Shown piece by piece: positions 1 to 6,156 of a stretch of 14,941 bases of DNA. This stretch comes from Gammaproteobacteria bacterium (GTDB taxonomy: Bacteria; Pseudomonadota; Gammaproteobacteria; Steroidobacterales; GCA-2729495), in the NCBI GenBank assembly GCA_023150055.1, contig JAKLLP010000015.1, forward strand, positions 1 through 14,941, in the 5' to 3' direction. Numbering within the stretch: position 1 is the stretch's first letter; every line of letters begins with the position of its first letter. Below the pieces are notes generated by a model. The model had not been told where the DNA came from, made no database searches, and saw only the letters and a list, made by a program, of their open reading frames with translations. Both the position numbers and the translations under genes were made by a program.

Positions 1-1088
1 CGGCCCGCTGCATAGGCAAGCCGGATCGGACGCCGATCGCCTCGCGCGACCAGGTCGCGCAGCAGTCCCATGACCGGGGCGATTCCCGCGCCGCCAGCGA
101 GCAGCAGGACACCATCACCCTCGTGGTCCGCCAGCGTGAAGTTGCCGTAAGGCCCATCGATGCCGATGGCGGTACCGGGGGCGAGCGTGCCGACCTCCCG
201 TGTAAAGTCACCTGCCTCCTTGATGATCAGGCTGAGACCCGGGCGCAGCGGGCTGTCGGCCACCGAAAACGGATGATCGAAGAGCGGAAAACGCCGCGCC
301 CCCGCGGTCATCCACACGAACTGGCCGGCACGATACGGCAGCAGCGGGGTGCCGGGCGCAGGCTCGATGTCGAGTTCCCACATGCGGTCGGCCCGCTTCG
401 CGACGGACTTCAGCCGCCAGGGCCGCTGGTGCAGCCGCCACGAGCGCCAGCCGTACAGGACCGTAATGACGGCCAGGACGACGCTGCCGACCGCCCACCA
501 GAAACCATGCACGGAGCCCATGGCGCTGAATCGCCCGGCCGTCACTGCGTGGTGCAGTCCACCGCCAATAGCGATCAGCGCAAGAATCACGTGGCTGGCA
601 CGCCAGGCTTCGTAACGCCACGGCAAACGCTCGCGCAGCATGGAACTGCTCACCAGCATCAGCAGCGCGGCAAGGGCGATCACCCCACTGCGGTAATGGG
701 GCAGCGAGAGGTAAGCGATCAGCCGCTCGGATCCAAGGTCGGGATGCTCCAGCCATGTCGGCACGACATACGCCAGCGGGTGCAGCGCGAGCGCACCGAG
801 CACCCAGCGCGCGGCGACCTTGTGGAATGCCATGATCTTGTCGATGCCGGGATGCTCCGAGACGATGCGGAACCGACCGGAGGTGACGAACTGCACCGCC
901 AGGGTACCGAGCCCCACCAGCCCCAGCCCGGCCGCCGCGTACTCCCAGGAATCAGCGGGGGCAACCCGCCGCGTGAAAGCGAAACCGAGCGGGGCGAGGC
1001 AGAACAGCGGATAGAGCACTGCGAGCGTCGCGCCGGAAAGCCGCAGCGGATCGACGCCGGCGAACACCACGAACCGGCTAGCGGCCAT
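1..1088 (-). CDS. Ferric-reductase-like transmembrane flavocytochrome, 3' end cut by the window edge
   Basis: The visible 362 residues start at the ATG at 1088, with AAGGAG seven bases upstream. They read as a ferric-reductase-like heme membrane domain followed by a ferredoxin-reductase-type FAD/NAD module. Helices fill about residues 18-215. Histidines suited to bis-heme ligation are H89 and H103 in one pair of turns, and H166, H179 and H180 in another. The flavin-binding strand appears as HPFSV (272-276), where an R-x-Y-S/T type motif is usual, so the Arg is His here. The nucleotide-binding loop GGAGIAPVMG lies at 332-341. The NAD-binding C-terminus is outside the window. The family moves electrons from NAD(P)H through FAD and heme across the inner membrane to ferric iron, oxygen or another acceptor; the acceptor cannot be read from sequence. 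The gene is transcribed away from the inverted-repeat patch on its right. Confidence 0.85.
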   Translation of the reverse strand, partial: MAASRFVVFAGVDPLRLSGATLAVLYPLFCLAPLGFAFTRRVAPADSWEYAAAGLGLVGLGTLAVQFVTSGRFRIVSEHPGIDKIMAFHKVAARWVLGALALHPLAYVVPTWLEHPDLGSERLIAYLSLPHYRSGVIALAALLMLVSSSMLRERLPWRYEAWRASHVILALIAIGGGLHHAVTAGRFSAMGSVHGFWWAVGSVVLAVITVLYGWRSWRLHQRPWRLKSVAKRADRMWELDIEPAPGTPLLPYRAGQFVWMTAGARRFPLFDHPFSVADSPLRPGLSLIIKEAGDFTREVGTLAPGTAIGIDGPYGNFTLADHEGDGVLLLAGGAGIAPVMGLLRDLVARGDRRPIRLAYAAG

Positions 1089-1138
1089 GGAGGTGCTCCT
1101 TCCGCACCCCGGAGGCTATGACGGACCGGCGACGCATG

Positions 1139-1504
1139 CTAGGAGTCTGTCGGACTTAGGGAAGCTCTGCGCAGCTGTCGCGGGCCACAGATAACTTGCC
1201 ACTCATGGCCGCCTTTGCGGCGGGAGGTCTCCGCCGTCGCTCCCCGATACTCGCTTTGGGCGGAGACCCCCGCCTCCGGGCGGTCCATGGGTCGCGCGTT
1301 GTGGCCGCGCACTCTGCACGCCACACGCCCGCGACGCCTGCGCAGAGCTTCCTTAGGTGATCGTAGGGAGACAAATGCGAAATCGAGGACAGTTTTGCGA
1401 TCGTTTGCGGAGAATAGCCGTAGCCATTTGACGCAAAGGGTCGTAAAAATGGACCGATTTCCCATTGTCGCAGTAGATCAATCCTAAGTCCGACAGGCTG
1501 TTAG
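1139..1504. mobile_element. Outer inverted-repeat element (degenerate MITE or IS remnant) carrying a nested insertion
   Basis: The ends 1139-1160 and 1483-1504 are inverted copies matching at 19 of 22 positions, with the shared core CTGTCGGACTTAGG. The outermost bases are CTAG on the left and TTAG on the right, which resembles a YTAR target duplication. No transposase frame is recognisable inside. Once the inner element is removed, the outer element would be only about 170 bp, too short for an autonomous insertion sequence. I could not assign a family with certainty. It may be the leftover ends of an IS, or a MITE mobilised in trans. Confidence 0.6.
1156..1356. mobile_element. Inner MITE with perfect 15-bp terminal inverted repeats and a TTAG target duplication
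   Basis: TTAG at 1156-1159 and TTAG at 1353-1356 flank a 193-bp element (1160-1352). Its ends are exact inverted repeats, GGAAGCTCTGCGCAG at 1160-1174 and its complement at 1338-1352. Similarity continues inward for about 15 further bases with some mismatches, including a shared GTCGCGGG. A 4-bp YTAR-type duplication with short inverted repeats is typical of the IS5 family, so I infer an IS5-mobilised MITE. The insertion falls inside the left terminal repeat of the outer element, so it is the younger of the two. No open frame inside looks like a protein. Confidence 0.7.
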
Positions 1505-1581
1505 TGTGGTGTCCCGCAAACAACTTGCCAGCAATGACCGCCCATCGCAGACCGTCAATGTACTTGCGGGACGCTACACTA
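1502..1581. mobile_element. 80-bp palindromic mini-element flanked by TA
   Basis: Positions 1502-1520 and 1563-1581 are inverted copies matching at 16 of 19 bases, sharing the cores GTCCCGCAA and TTGCGGGAC. Both ends carry the dinucleotide TA, the target duplication used by IS630/Tc1-mariner-type elements. That family assignment is an inference. The left end overlaps the last three bases of the outer element at 1504, and the right end stops 17 bp before the cytochrome start codon. It could contribute promoter or leader sequence to that gene. Confidence 0.55.
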
Positions 1582-1598
1582 GTATCGATGGCTGAGAC

Positions 1599-2705
1599 AT
1601 GAGGCGAAAACGACAGCATACAGTCACTGCTTGCGGGCTCCGAGGTCTGGTCGCCATCGTCGTACCGGCGCTGTTCATGGTGCCCGTCGTCGGCGCCACC
1701 GCCGAACTGGCCGATGTCGTCGAAGCCTGGCTCGCGGGACCGCACGCCGACTATCGCTCACCGTCTTTTTCCCACTGGAACAAGACCGGCGCTGTTCCCG
1801 AGGACTGCGCGGCCTGCCACTCCGGGCCCGGCTTCATCGACTACCTCGGCGCGGACGGCAGCCCGGCCTCGATCATCGACCGTCCGGCCCCGATCAATGC
1901 ACCGATCGGCTGTGCATCCTGCCACACGGCCAAGGCCCGGGCAGCCGACAGCGTGCGGTTTCCCTCGCGCGTAACGGTCGACGGCGCCGGCGCCTCGGCC
2001 CTGTGCATGGCCTGCCACCAGGGCCGGACAACCGGTGACACCGTCGCCACCGCGATGGAGAACAGGGCAGAGGACACGGTGTCGGGCGAAATCACTTTCA
2101 TCGACGTCCACCGCGGGGTAGCCGCCGCGGTTCTGCAGGGGGCCGTGGTGCGGGGCGGCTTCCAGTATCCGGGACGCAGATATGCCGGGCGTTTTGCCCA
2201 TGTTCCGGCTGCCGGCACCTGCATCTCCTGTCACGATGCCCATTCGACCCGGGTGGCAACGCAAGGGTGCCTGAGCTGTCACCGTGGCGTCGCGGATGTC
2301 CGCGACATCCGCACACGGCACCTGGATTTCGACGGTGACGGCGAGTCTCATGGCGGCATCCGCGGGGAGATCCTCGGTCTCCAGGAGCGCCTCCACCGGG
2401 CGATGCAGGCCTACGCTGCCGAGGTGAGCCGCAGACCAATGGGTTACGCACCCGGGCAGTTTCCCTTTTTCTTCAACGACACTGATGGCGACGGGAAGAT
2501 CTCCGGCGACGAAAAGGACGCCTCCAATCGCTATGCGAACTGGACCCCGCGGCTGCTGAAAGCCGCCTATAACTACCATTTTATCGCCGCCGACCCGGGC
2601 GCCTATGCGCACAACGCGGGGTATGCCCTGCAGCTGCTCTACGACAGCCTCGACAGCCTGTCCGCACGAATCGCCGTGGCGATGGCGGACCTGCATCGCC
2701 CCTGA
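1599..2705 (+). CDS. Exported pentaheme c-type cytochrome with Ca-binding-like loops
   Basis: This 368-residue protein begins with a basic, hydrophobic signal peptide (about 1-35, ending GATA). Five CxxCH heme sites follow: C70-H74, C105-H109, C136-H140, C208-H212 and C224-H228. Downstream are two acidic loops resembling EF-hand calcium loops, DFDGDG at 243-248 and DTDGDGKISGDE at 294-305. The protein should be periplasmic or cell-surface and transfer electrons, but partner and substrate are not evident. The start is fixed on the upstream side by an in-frame TGA at 1593; the ribosome-binding site is poor. The gene begins 17 bp after the end of the mini-element at 1502-1581, so its native promoter may have been displaced. 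The histidine-rich C-terminal third (after residue 235) has no heme motif. I do not recognise a named family. Confidence 0.85.
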   Translation: MRRKRQHTVTACGLRGLVAIVVPALFMVPVVGATAELADVVEAWLAGPHADYRSPSFSHWNKTGAVPEDCAACHSGPGFIDYLGADGSPASIIDRPAPINAPIGCASCHTAKARAADSVRFPSRVTVDGAGASALCMACHQGRTTGDTVATAMENRAEDTVSGEITFIDVHRGVAAAVLQGAVVRGGFQYPGRRYAGRFAHVPAAGTCISCHDAHSTRVATQGCLSCHRGVADVRDIRTRHLDFDGDGESHGGIRGEILGLQERLHRAMQAYAAEVSRRPMGYAPGQFPFFFNDTDGDGKISGDEKDASNRYANWTPRLLKAAYNYHFIAADPGAYAHNAGYALQLLYDSLDSLSARIAVAMADLHRP

Positions 2706-2717
2706 TGCTGCTCAGCC

Positions 2718-2737
2718 AGAGGTCCCGCCCCTCTTTT
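2718..2737 (+). terminator. Weak candidate terminator after the cytochrome gene
   Basis: AGAGG (2718-2722) can pair with CCTCT (2730-2734) across a 7-base loop, followed by TTT. The stem is only 5 bp and the T run is short, so efficiency is doubtful. The position, 13 bp after the stop at 2705 and just before the end of the opposite-strand small frame, suits a terminator for the cytochrome transcript. Confidence 0.3.
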
Positions 2738-2742
2738 GACTT

Positions 2743-2871
2743 TCATCCGGGCAGAAGACTGACGAGGACGAGCAGGATGATGCCACCGGCAACCGCCATG
2801 AGGACGTAGCGTAGGCGCCGCTTGCTGAGGTCTTCGACAGGATCTTTATCGTCGTTCACGTCGCTGCTCAC
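2743..2871 (-). CDS. Possible 42-aa single-helix membrane protein
   Basis: A GTG-initiated frame of 42 codons starts with a charged N-terminus rich in Asp, Glu and Lys (about residues 4-21). It ends with one hydrophobic helix (about 22-41, MAVAGGIILLVLVSLL) and a Pro-Gly terminus. Charged head plus single helix is the layout of many real small bacterial membrane proteins. It lies 74 bp downstream of the UPF0316-type gene on the same strand and could share its transcript. Against it, the only ribosome-binding-like sequence is a weak CAGG touching the start. TTG codons further upstream could lengthen it by a few residues. Function unknown. Confidence 0.4.
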   Translation of the reverse strand: MSSDVNDDKDPVEDLSKRRLRYVLMAVAGGIILLVLVSLLPG

Positions 2872-2945
2872 CCTGAGAAACCCGCGGCACAAATCTAGCA
2901 AATCGGGTGCCGTCGGCTCAATCCGACGACGCGACTGGATCGGCG

Positions 2946-3524
2946 CTACTTGCGTTTGCCACGGATCCTCCAGCCCGTCGGCACCAGCGGCCAGCGCCTG
3001 GGCGTCGCGCCGCCGCCGCGGACCGGCTTGATGTCCGATACCGTGTAGATCGCCTCGGGGTCGGCATCGCGCACCGTGCGCAGCAGTTCACGCATCTGCC
3101 GACGACCGGCGGTGACCAGCAGCACCTCGGCAGGACGGCCCTCCACCTCGCCATCGAGTTCGATCACCTGGTGTCCCTCGCAGCGCAAGCGGTGCGCAAG
3201 GTCGCCTGTCTGCCGAAAGGAGATGATGCGGAGCAGTTCGTGGCCCATGGCGGCCTTCGCCTCGAGCCAGACGCCAAGGTAATTGCCGCAGGCGAACCCA
3301 CCCGCATAAGCGATCACGAGCGGCCAGGCATTCATCTGGCGCAGCACCTGCCCGACCGCGGTCACCCAGATCAGCACTTCCACGAACCCTATGACGGCAG
3401 CAATTGCCGGATAGCCGCGAAAGACCACGATCGAGCGGAACGTCCCGAGGGAGACGTCCACGATACGCAGCAGGAAAATGGCGGGTGCCAGCAACCACGG
3501 ATGCTGGTCGAGCAACTCGGGCAT
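2946..3524 (-). CDS. UPF0316/DUF2179-type membrane protein (DUF5698 plus DUF2179)
   Basis: The N-terminal half (about residues 10-90) has three hydrophobic helices with the family signature LLRIVDVSLGTFRSIVVFRG and a helix around GFVEVLIWV. The C-terminal half (about 95-170) reads as a soluble DUF2179 domain (EVLLVTAGRRQMRELL), followed by a basic tail. Bacillus YebE belongs to the same uncharacterised group; family proteins are inner-membrane, and no biochemical role is established. I chose the ATG at 3524 because AGGA (3533-3536) sits eight bases before it. The ATG at 3533, three codons upstream, overlaps that same sequence and has no ribosome-binding site of its own. The gene is divergent from the protease at 3793. 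Confidence 0.85.
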   Translation of the reverse strand: MPELLDQHPWLLAPAIFLLRIVDVSLGTFRSIVVFRGYPAIAAVIGFVEVLIWVTAVGQVLRQMNAWPLVIAYAGGFACGNYLGVWLEAKAAMGHELLRIISFRQTGDLAHRLRCEGHQVIELDGEVEGRPAEVLLVTAGRRQMRELLRTVRDADPEAIYTVSDIKPVRGGGATPRRWPLVPTGWRIRGKRK

Positions 3525-3792
3525 GGGTGTCATCCTAAAGCGGAACCGCCCGTCACGGCGAGAGCCGATGACAGGCGGCGTTCACGGGAAATCGCGGACA
3601 CGTATCGGCACGGAGCCGCCTGCACACTGTCGCTGTTCATCAGGGGGGGGCAATGCCAGATAGACGCGGTCTTAACAATAATCACACCGCTTTGAGGAAA
3701 TTTGCTGCAATCGCTTTACCGCCGTCACGACGGGCACGTAAGCTGCGCACAAGAATCCATCCTTACGCCGGAACCAGGAAGGGATTGCTGCT

Positions 3793-4842
3793 GTGATCAA
3801 GACTCGTTTGCGCCGATGGCCGGGCGCCCGTGCTGCTATAACGCTGTTTGCCGTGCTCGCCTCGTGGGCCGGACTCGCGGCACCACCACCCGGGCACATA
3901 CCCCCAGGGTTCCAACGCGTGTGGGAGGTGCAGGAGCGCCACCAGCAGGGCCTGCTCAAGCGCAATGGTGTCGTCGGCGTGGCGCTCGGTGAGGATGCCG
4001 AGGGACGGCCGGTGCTGCAGATCCTCACCGAAAGGCCAGGAATTGCCGGCCTGCCTGCAGTGCTCGACAACGAGCGCGTGCAGGTCCTCGTCACGGGCCG
4101 GTTCAGTTCCGGTGAACTTGCCGAGCCACAGGCTGGCGCCAGTTCTCCCAGGGAGCGCTGGCCGCGGCCGGTGCCCATCGGGGTTTCGATCGCGCACCAG
4201 GACGTAACGGCCGGCACGATCGGCTGCCAGCTCTGGCAGTCTGGCGGCTGCCACACCACTTTCTTCGTACTGAGCAACAACCACGTGCTCGCCAATGCGA
4301 ACTACGCTGCTGGCGGCGAGCCGGTGTTGCAGCCCGGACCCGCTGATGGCGGTGTGCTGCCAGGCGACCAGCTCGGCCTGCTCGCCGATTTCGAGCCGAT
4401 CGAGAAAACCACCACGGCGAACAATGTCATGGATGCAGCGGTGGCCTGGGTCTCTCTGGACGACAGCGACTACGTGACCCCTCCCGATGGCTATGGCGCA
4501 CCGCGCATGAGCGTCCTCACGCCGACGGTCAACCTGCCGGTCAAGAAGTACGGCCGCACCACGCGCATGACCACCGGGCGGGTCAGCTCCATCAATGCCA
4601 TCGTGCACGTGAGCTACACCGGCGGCACCGCACAGTTCGTGCAGCAGTTCATCGTGCTCGGCGACAACAATGCGCCTTTTTCGAAAGCGGGCGACTCCGG
4701 CTCTCTGGTGGTGCACTCTGGCGGCACCAACGACCGCAAGACCGTCGGCCTGCTGTTCGCAGGCTCGGGCAACTACTCGGCAGTCAACCCGATCACGCCG
4801 ATCCTGCAGCGCTTCGGCGCGAACATCAGCGGTGACCCCTGA
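3793..4842 (+). CDS. Exported trypsin-fold serine protease, Nal1-like
   Basis: The 349-residue protein starts at GTG with AGGAAGGG nine bases upstream. A signal peptide fills about residues 1-30 (LAA end). Residues 45-105 form a small domain with the pattern GVVGVALGEDAEGRP ... LPAVL ... VLVTGRF. A chymotrypsin-like core follows, with a recognisable triad: H164 in SNNHVLA, D214 in VMDAAVAWV and S302 in KAGDSGSLVV. C145 and C153 could form a disulfide. It should act in the periplasm or outside the cell. The layout matches bacterial Nal1-type peptidases, for which substrates are generally unknown. The gene after it lies in the same reading frame and repeats the N-terminal small domain, which suggests a functional pair or a broken fusion. 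The intergenic space of about 270 bp to the left gene holds no clear promoter match. Confidence 0.85.
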   Translation: MIKTRLRRWPGARAAITLFAVLASWAGLAAPPPGHIPPGFQRVWEVQERHQQGLLKRNGVVGVALGEDAEGRPVLQILTERPGIAGLPAVLDNERVQVLVTGRFSSGELAEPQAGASSPRERWPRPVPIGVSIAHQDVTAGTIGCQLWQSGGCHTTFFVLSNNHVLANANYAAGGEPVLQPGPADGGVLPGDQLGLLADFEPIEKTTTANNVMDAAVAWVSLDDSDYVTPPDGYGAPRMSVLTPTVNLPVKKYGRTTRMTTGRVSSINAIVHVSYTGGTAQFVQQFIVLGDNNAPFSKAGDSGSLVVHSGGTNDRKTVGLLFAGSGNYSAVNPITPILQRFGANISGDP

Positions 4843-4845
4843 GGT

Positions 4846-5079
4846 GTGACCGCCACCGGTGAACTCGCGGGCGTGATCGCCCGTCACGCGGCAGGGCTCA
4901 TGGCGCTTCCCGGCGTGCATGCCCTTGGCGAGGGCGAACACGACGGCAGGCCCTGCCTCGTGGTATTCGTCAACAAGGACTCGGCTACCCCCGCTTCCCT
5001 GCCCGACAAACTCGAGGGTTACGCAGTGGTCGTCCGGCACGTCGAGCGGTTCAGCGCGGAGAACGGGGCGCCGTTCTGA
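4846..5079 (+). CDS. 77-aa protein resembling the N-terminal domain of the upstream protease
   Basis: The frame starts at GTG 4846, one codon (GGT) after the protease TGA at 4840-4842 and in the same frame. Its sequence tracks the protease residues 50-105 closely: RHAAGLM against RHQQGLL, GRPCLVVF against GRPVLQIL, SLPDKLEG against GLPAVLDN, and VERFSA against VTGRFSS. It has no signal peptide of its own. There is no separate ribosome-binding site beyond GAGG touching the start, so translation would rely on reinitiation from the protease or on stop readthrough. Possible roles are an inhibitor-like or folding partner of the protease, or the detached C-terminal part of a longer protein. No function is known to me. 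Confidence 0.6.
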   Translation: MTATGELAGVIARHAAGLMALPGVHALGEGEHDGRPCLVVFVNKDSATPASLPDKLEGYAVVVRHVERFSAENGAPF

Positions 5080-5160
5080 TTGCGGGCGTGAGCCCCTCCT
5101 TCCCCATTTGGGTAGAATCACCATAAGAAAAAGCACCCTGCACACAGGCGAAGGATTCCA

Positions 5161-6156
5161 ATGAACAGCAATGCAACTCCGCCCGGTATACCGGTCAGCG
5201 CAGTCGTGATCGGCGTGGACGACCTGGACGCCTCGCTCAAATTCTATGCCGGCACGCTCGGCCTCGAGGTGGCCGAGAGCAGTACCTGGAGTGGGCCTGA
5301 TTTCGAACGCTACTGGCAGCTGCCGGCTGGAGCGTGCGCGCGGTGCGCGTTTCTCGGGCACGGCGCCGATCCCGTCGGCCGGATTCAACTCCTGCAGTTC
5401 AATGCCACGAAGCGCAAGCGCGTCCGGCCGCCCGATATACGTCGCGCCGTCGGCCTGTTCAACCTGAACATCTACGCGAGCGACATCAGGAGCGATTACC
5501 AGCGCATCAGCGCACAGGGGTTCCGGTTCTGGAGCGAGCCCGCCCACAACAAGTTTGGCCCGGTGGTAGGCGAAACGATGGAGGCTTCTTTCGACGCCCC
5601 GGACGGGGTCGTGATCAATCTCATCCAGCTACTGACCGAAGACCCGAAGACCGTGATCGGACGCATCGTCAGCTTCGTTTCCCGCTACGGGCGTACGTCC
5701 ACCGGCTTTACCTCGGTCGTCACCACCGCTCACACGGTGGCTGACATGGAAAGAGCCCTCGCCTTCTACTACGGGCCGCTGCACATGACGCTGTTCATCG
5801 AATCCGTGCTGCAGGGTGCGGAGACCAACCGGGCGCTCAGCCTGCCCGCCGAAGCGAAGACGCGCAGCGTCATCGTCCAGGGCGAGCACGAGTACGGCAA
5901 GATCGCGCTCGCTTCCGCCATGAATTACGAGCTTCCGAGCCTGACGGCAGACGCTGTGCCACCCAATATCGGCTACCTCGCGCAGTCGTTCCAGGTGCCG
6001 GATCTCCAGGAGACCGCCAAGGCATGCGCGGCGGTTGGCGCAGCAACGTTTTCGGGTCCCGTGGAGATCGATCTGCCGGGCCGGGTGCGCTGCGCCGCGA
6101 TGATCGTCCACACCAACGGAAGCGGCGCGCTGCAGGAGTTGTTCCAACAGCTCTAG
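5161..6156 (+). CDS. Two-domain VOC (glyoxalase/dioxygenase-fold) protein
   Basis: The 331-residue protein begins at ATG with GAAGGA five bases upstream. It has two copies of the vicinal-oxygen-chelate fold. The first (about residues 11-155) opens with VSAVVIGVDDLDASLKFYAG and TLGLEV. The second (about 180-328) opens with the parallel segment TSVVTTAHTVADMERALAFY. Family members include glyoxalase I, extradiol dioxygenases and antibiotic-sequestering proteins. I cannot assign metal ligands or a substrate confidently, so neither a ring-cleaving nor a lyase role should be assumed. There is no signal peptide, so it is cytoplasmic. A TAGAAT at 5113-5118 could be a -10 box but has no good -35. Its stop codon overlaps that of the opposite-strand RND permease by four bases. 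Confidence 0.8.
   Translation: MNSNATPPGIPVSAVVIGVDDLDASLKFYAGTLGLEVAESSTWSGPDFERYWQLPAGACARCAFLGHGADPVGRIQLLQFNATKRKRVRPPDIRRAVGLFNLNIYASDIRSDYQRISAQGFRFWSEPAHNKFGPVVGETMEASFDAPDGVVINLIQLLTEDPKTVIGRIVSFVSRYGRTSTGFTSVVTTAHTVADMERALAFYYGPLHMTLFIESVLQGAETNRALSLPAEAKTRSVIVQGEHEYGKIALASAMNYELPSLTADAVPPNIGYLAQSFQVPDLQETAKACAAVGAATFSGPVEIDLPGRVRCAAMIVHTNGSGALQELFQQL

Noticed and set aside
1160..1352. Arg-rich open frames inside the inner MITE as genes
   Set aside because: They span the element's inverted repeats, have no ribosome-binding site, and change frame identity at the element edges.
1758..2696. Open frame of 312 codons on the minus strand
   Set aside because: Antisense to the pentaheme cytochrome with its five CxxCH sites. 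No ribosome-binding site or recognisable domain.
3643..3650. Run of eight G as a possible phase-variation tract
   Set aside because: It lies about 120 bp outside both divergent genes and not between promoter boxes. A G8 tract is not remarkable alone in GC-rich DNA.
5084..5095. GGGC-GTGA-GCCC hairpin as a terminator after the 77-aa gene
   Set aside because: The stem is only 4 bp and is followed by CTCCTTCCCC, not a T run.
3763..5547. Long open frame of 594 codons on the minus strand
   Set aside because: It lies antisense to the protease, the small domain protein and part of the VOC gene, all with clear family motifs. Its translation is rich in Arg, His and Ala with no domain, as expected from GC-rich codon shadows.
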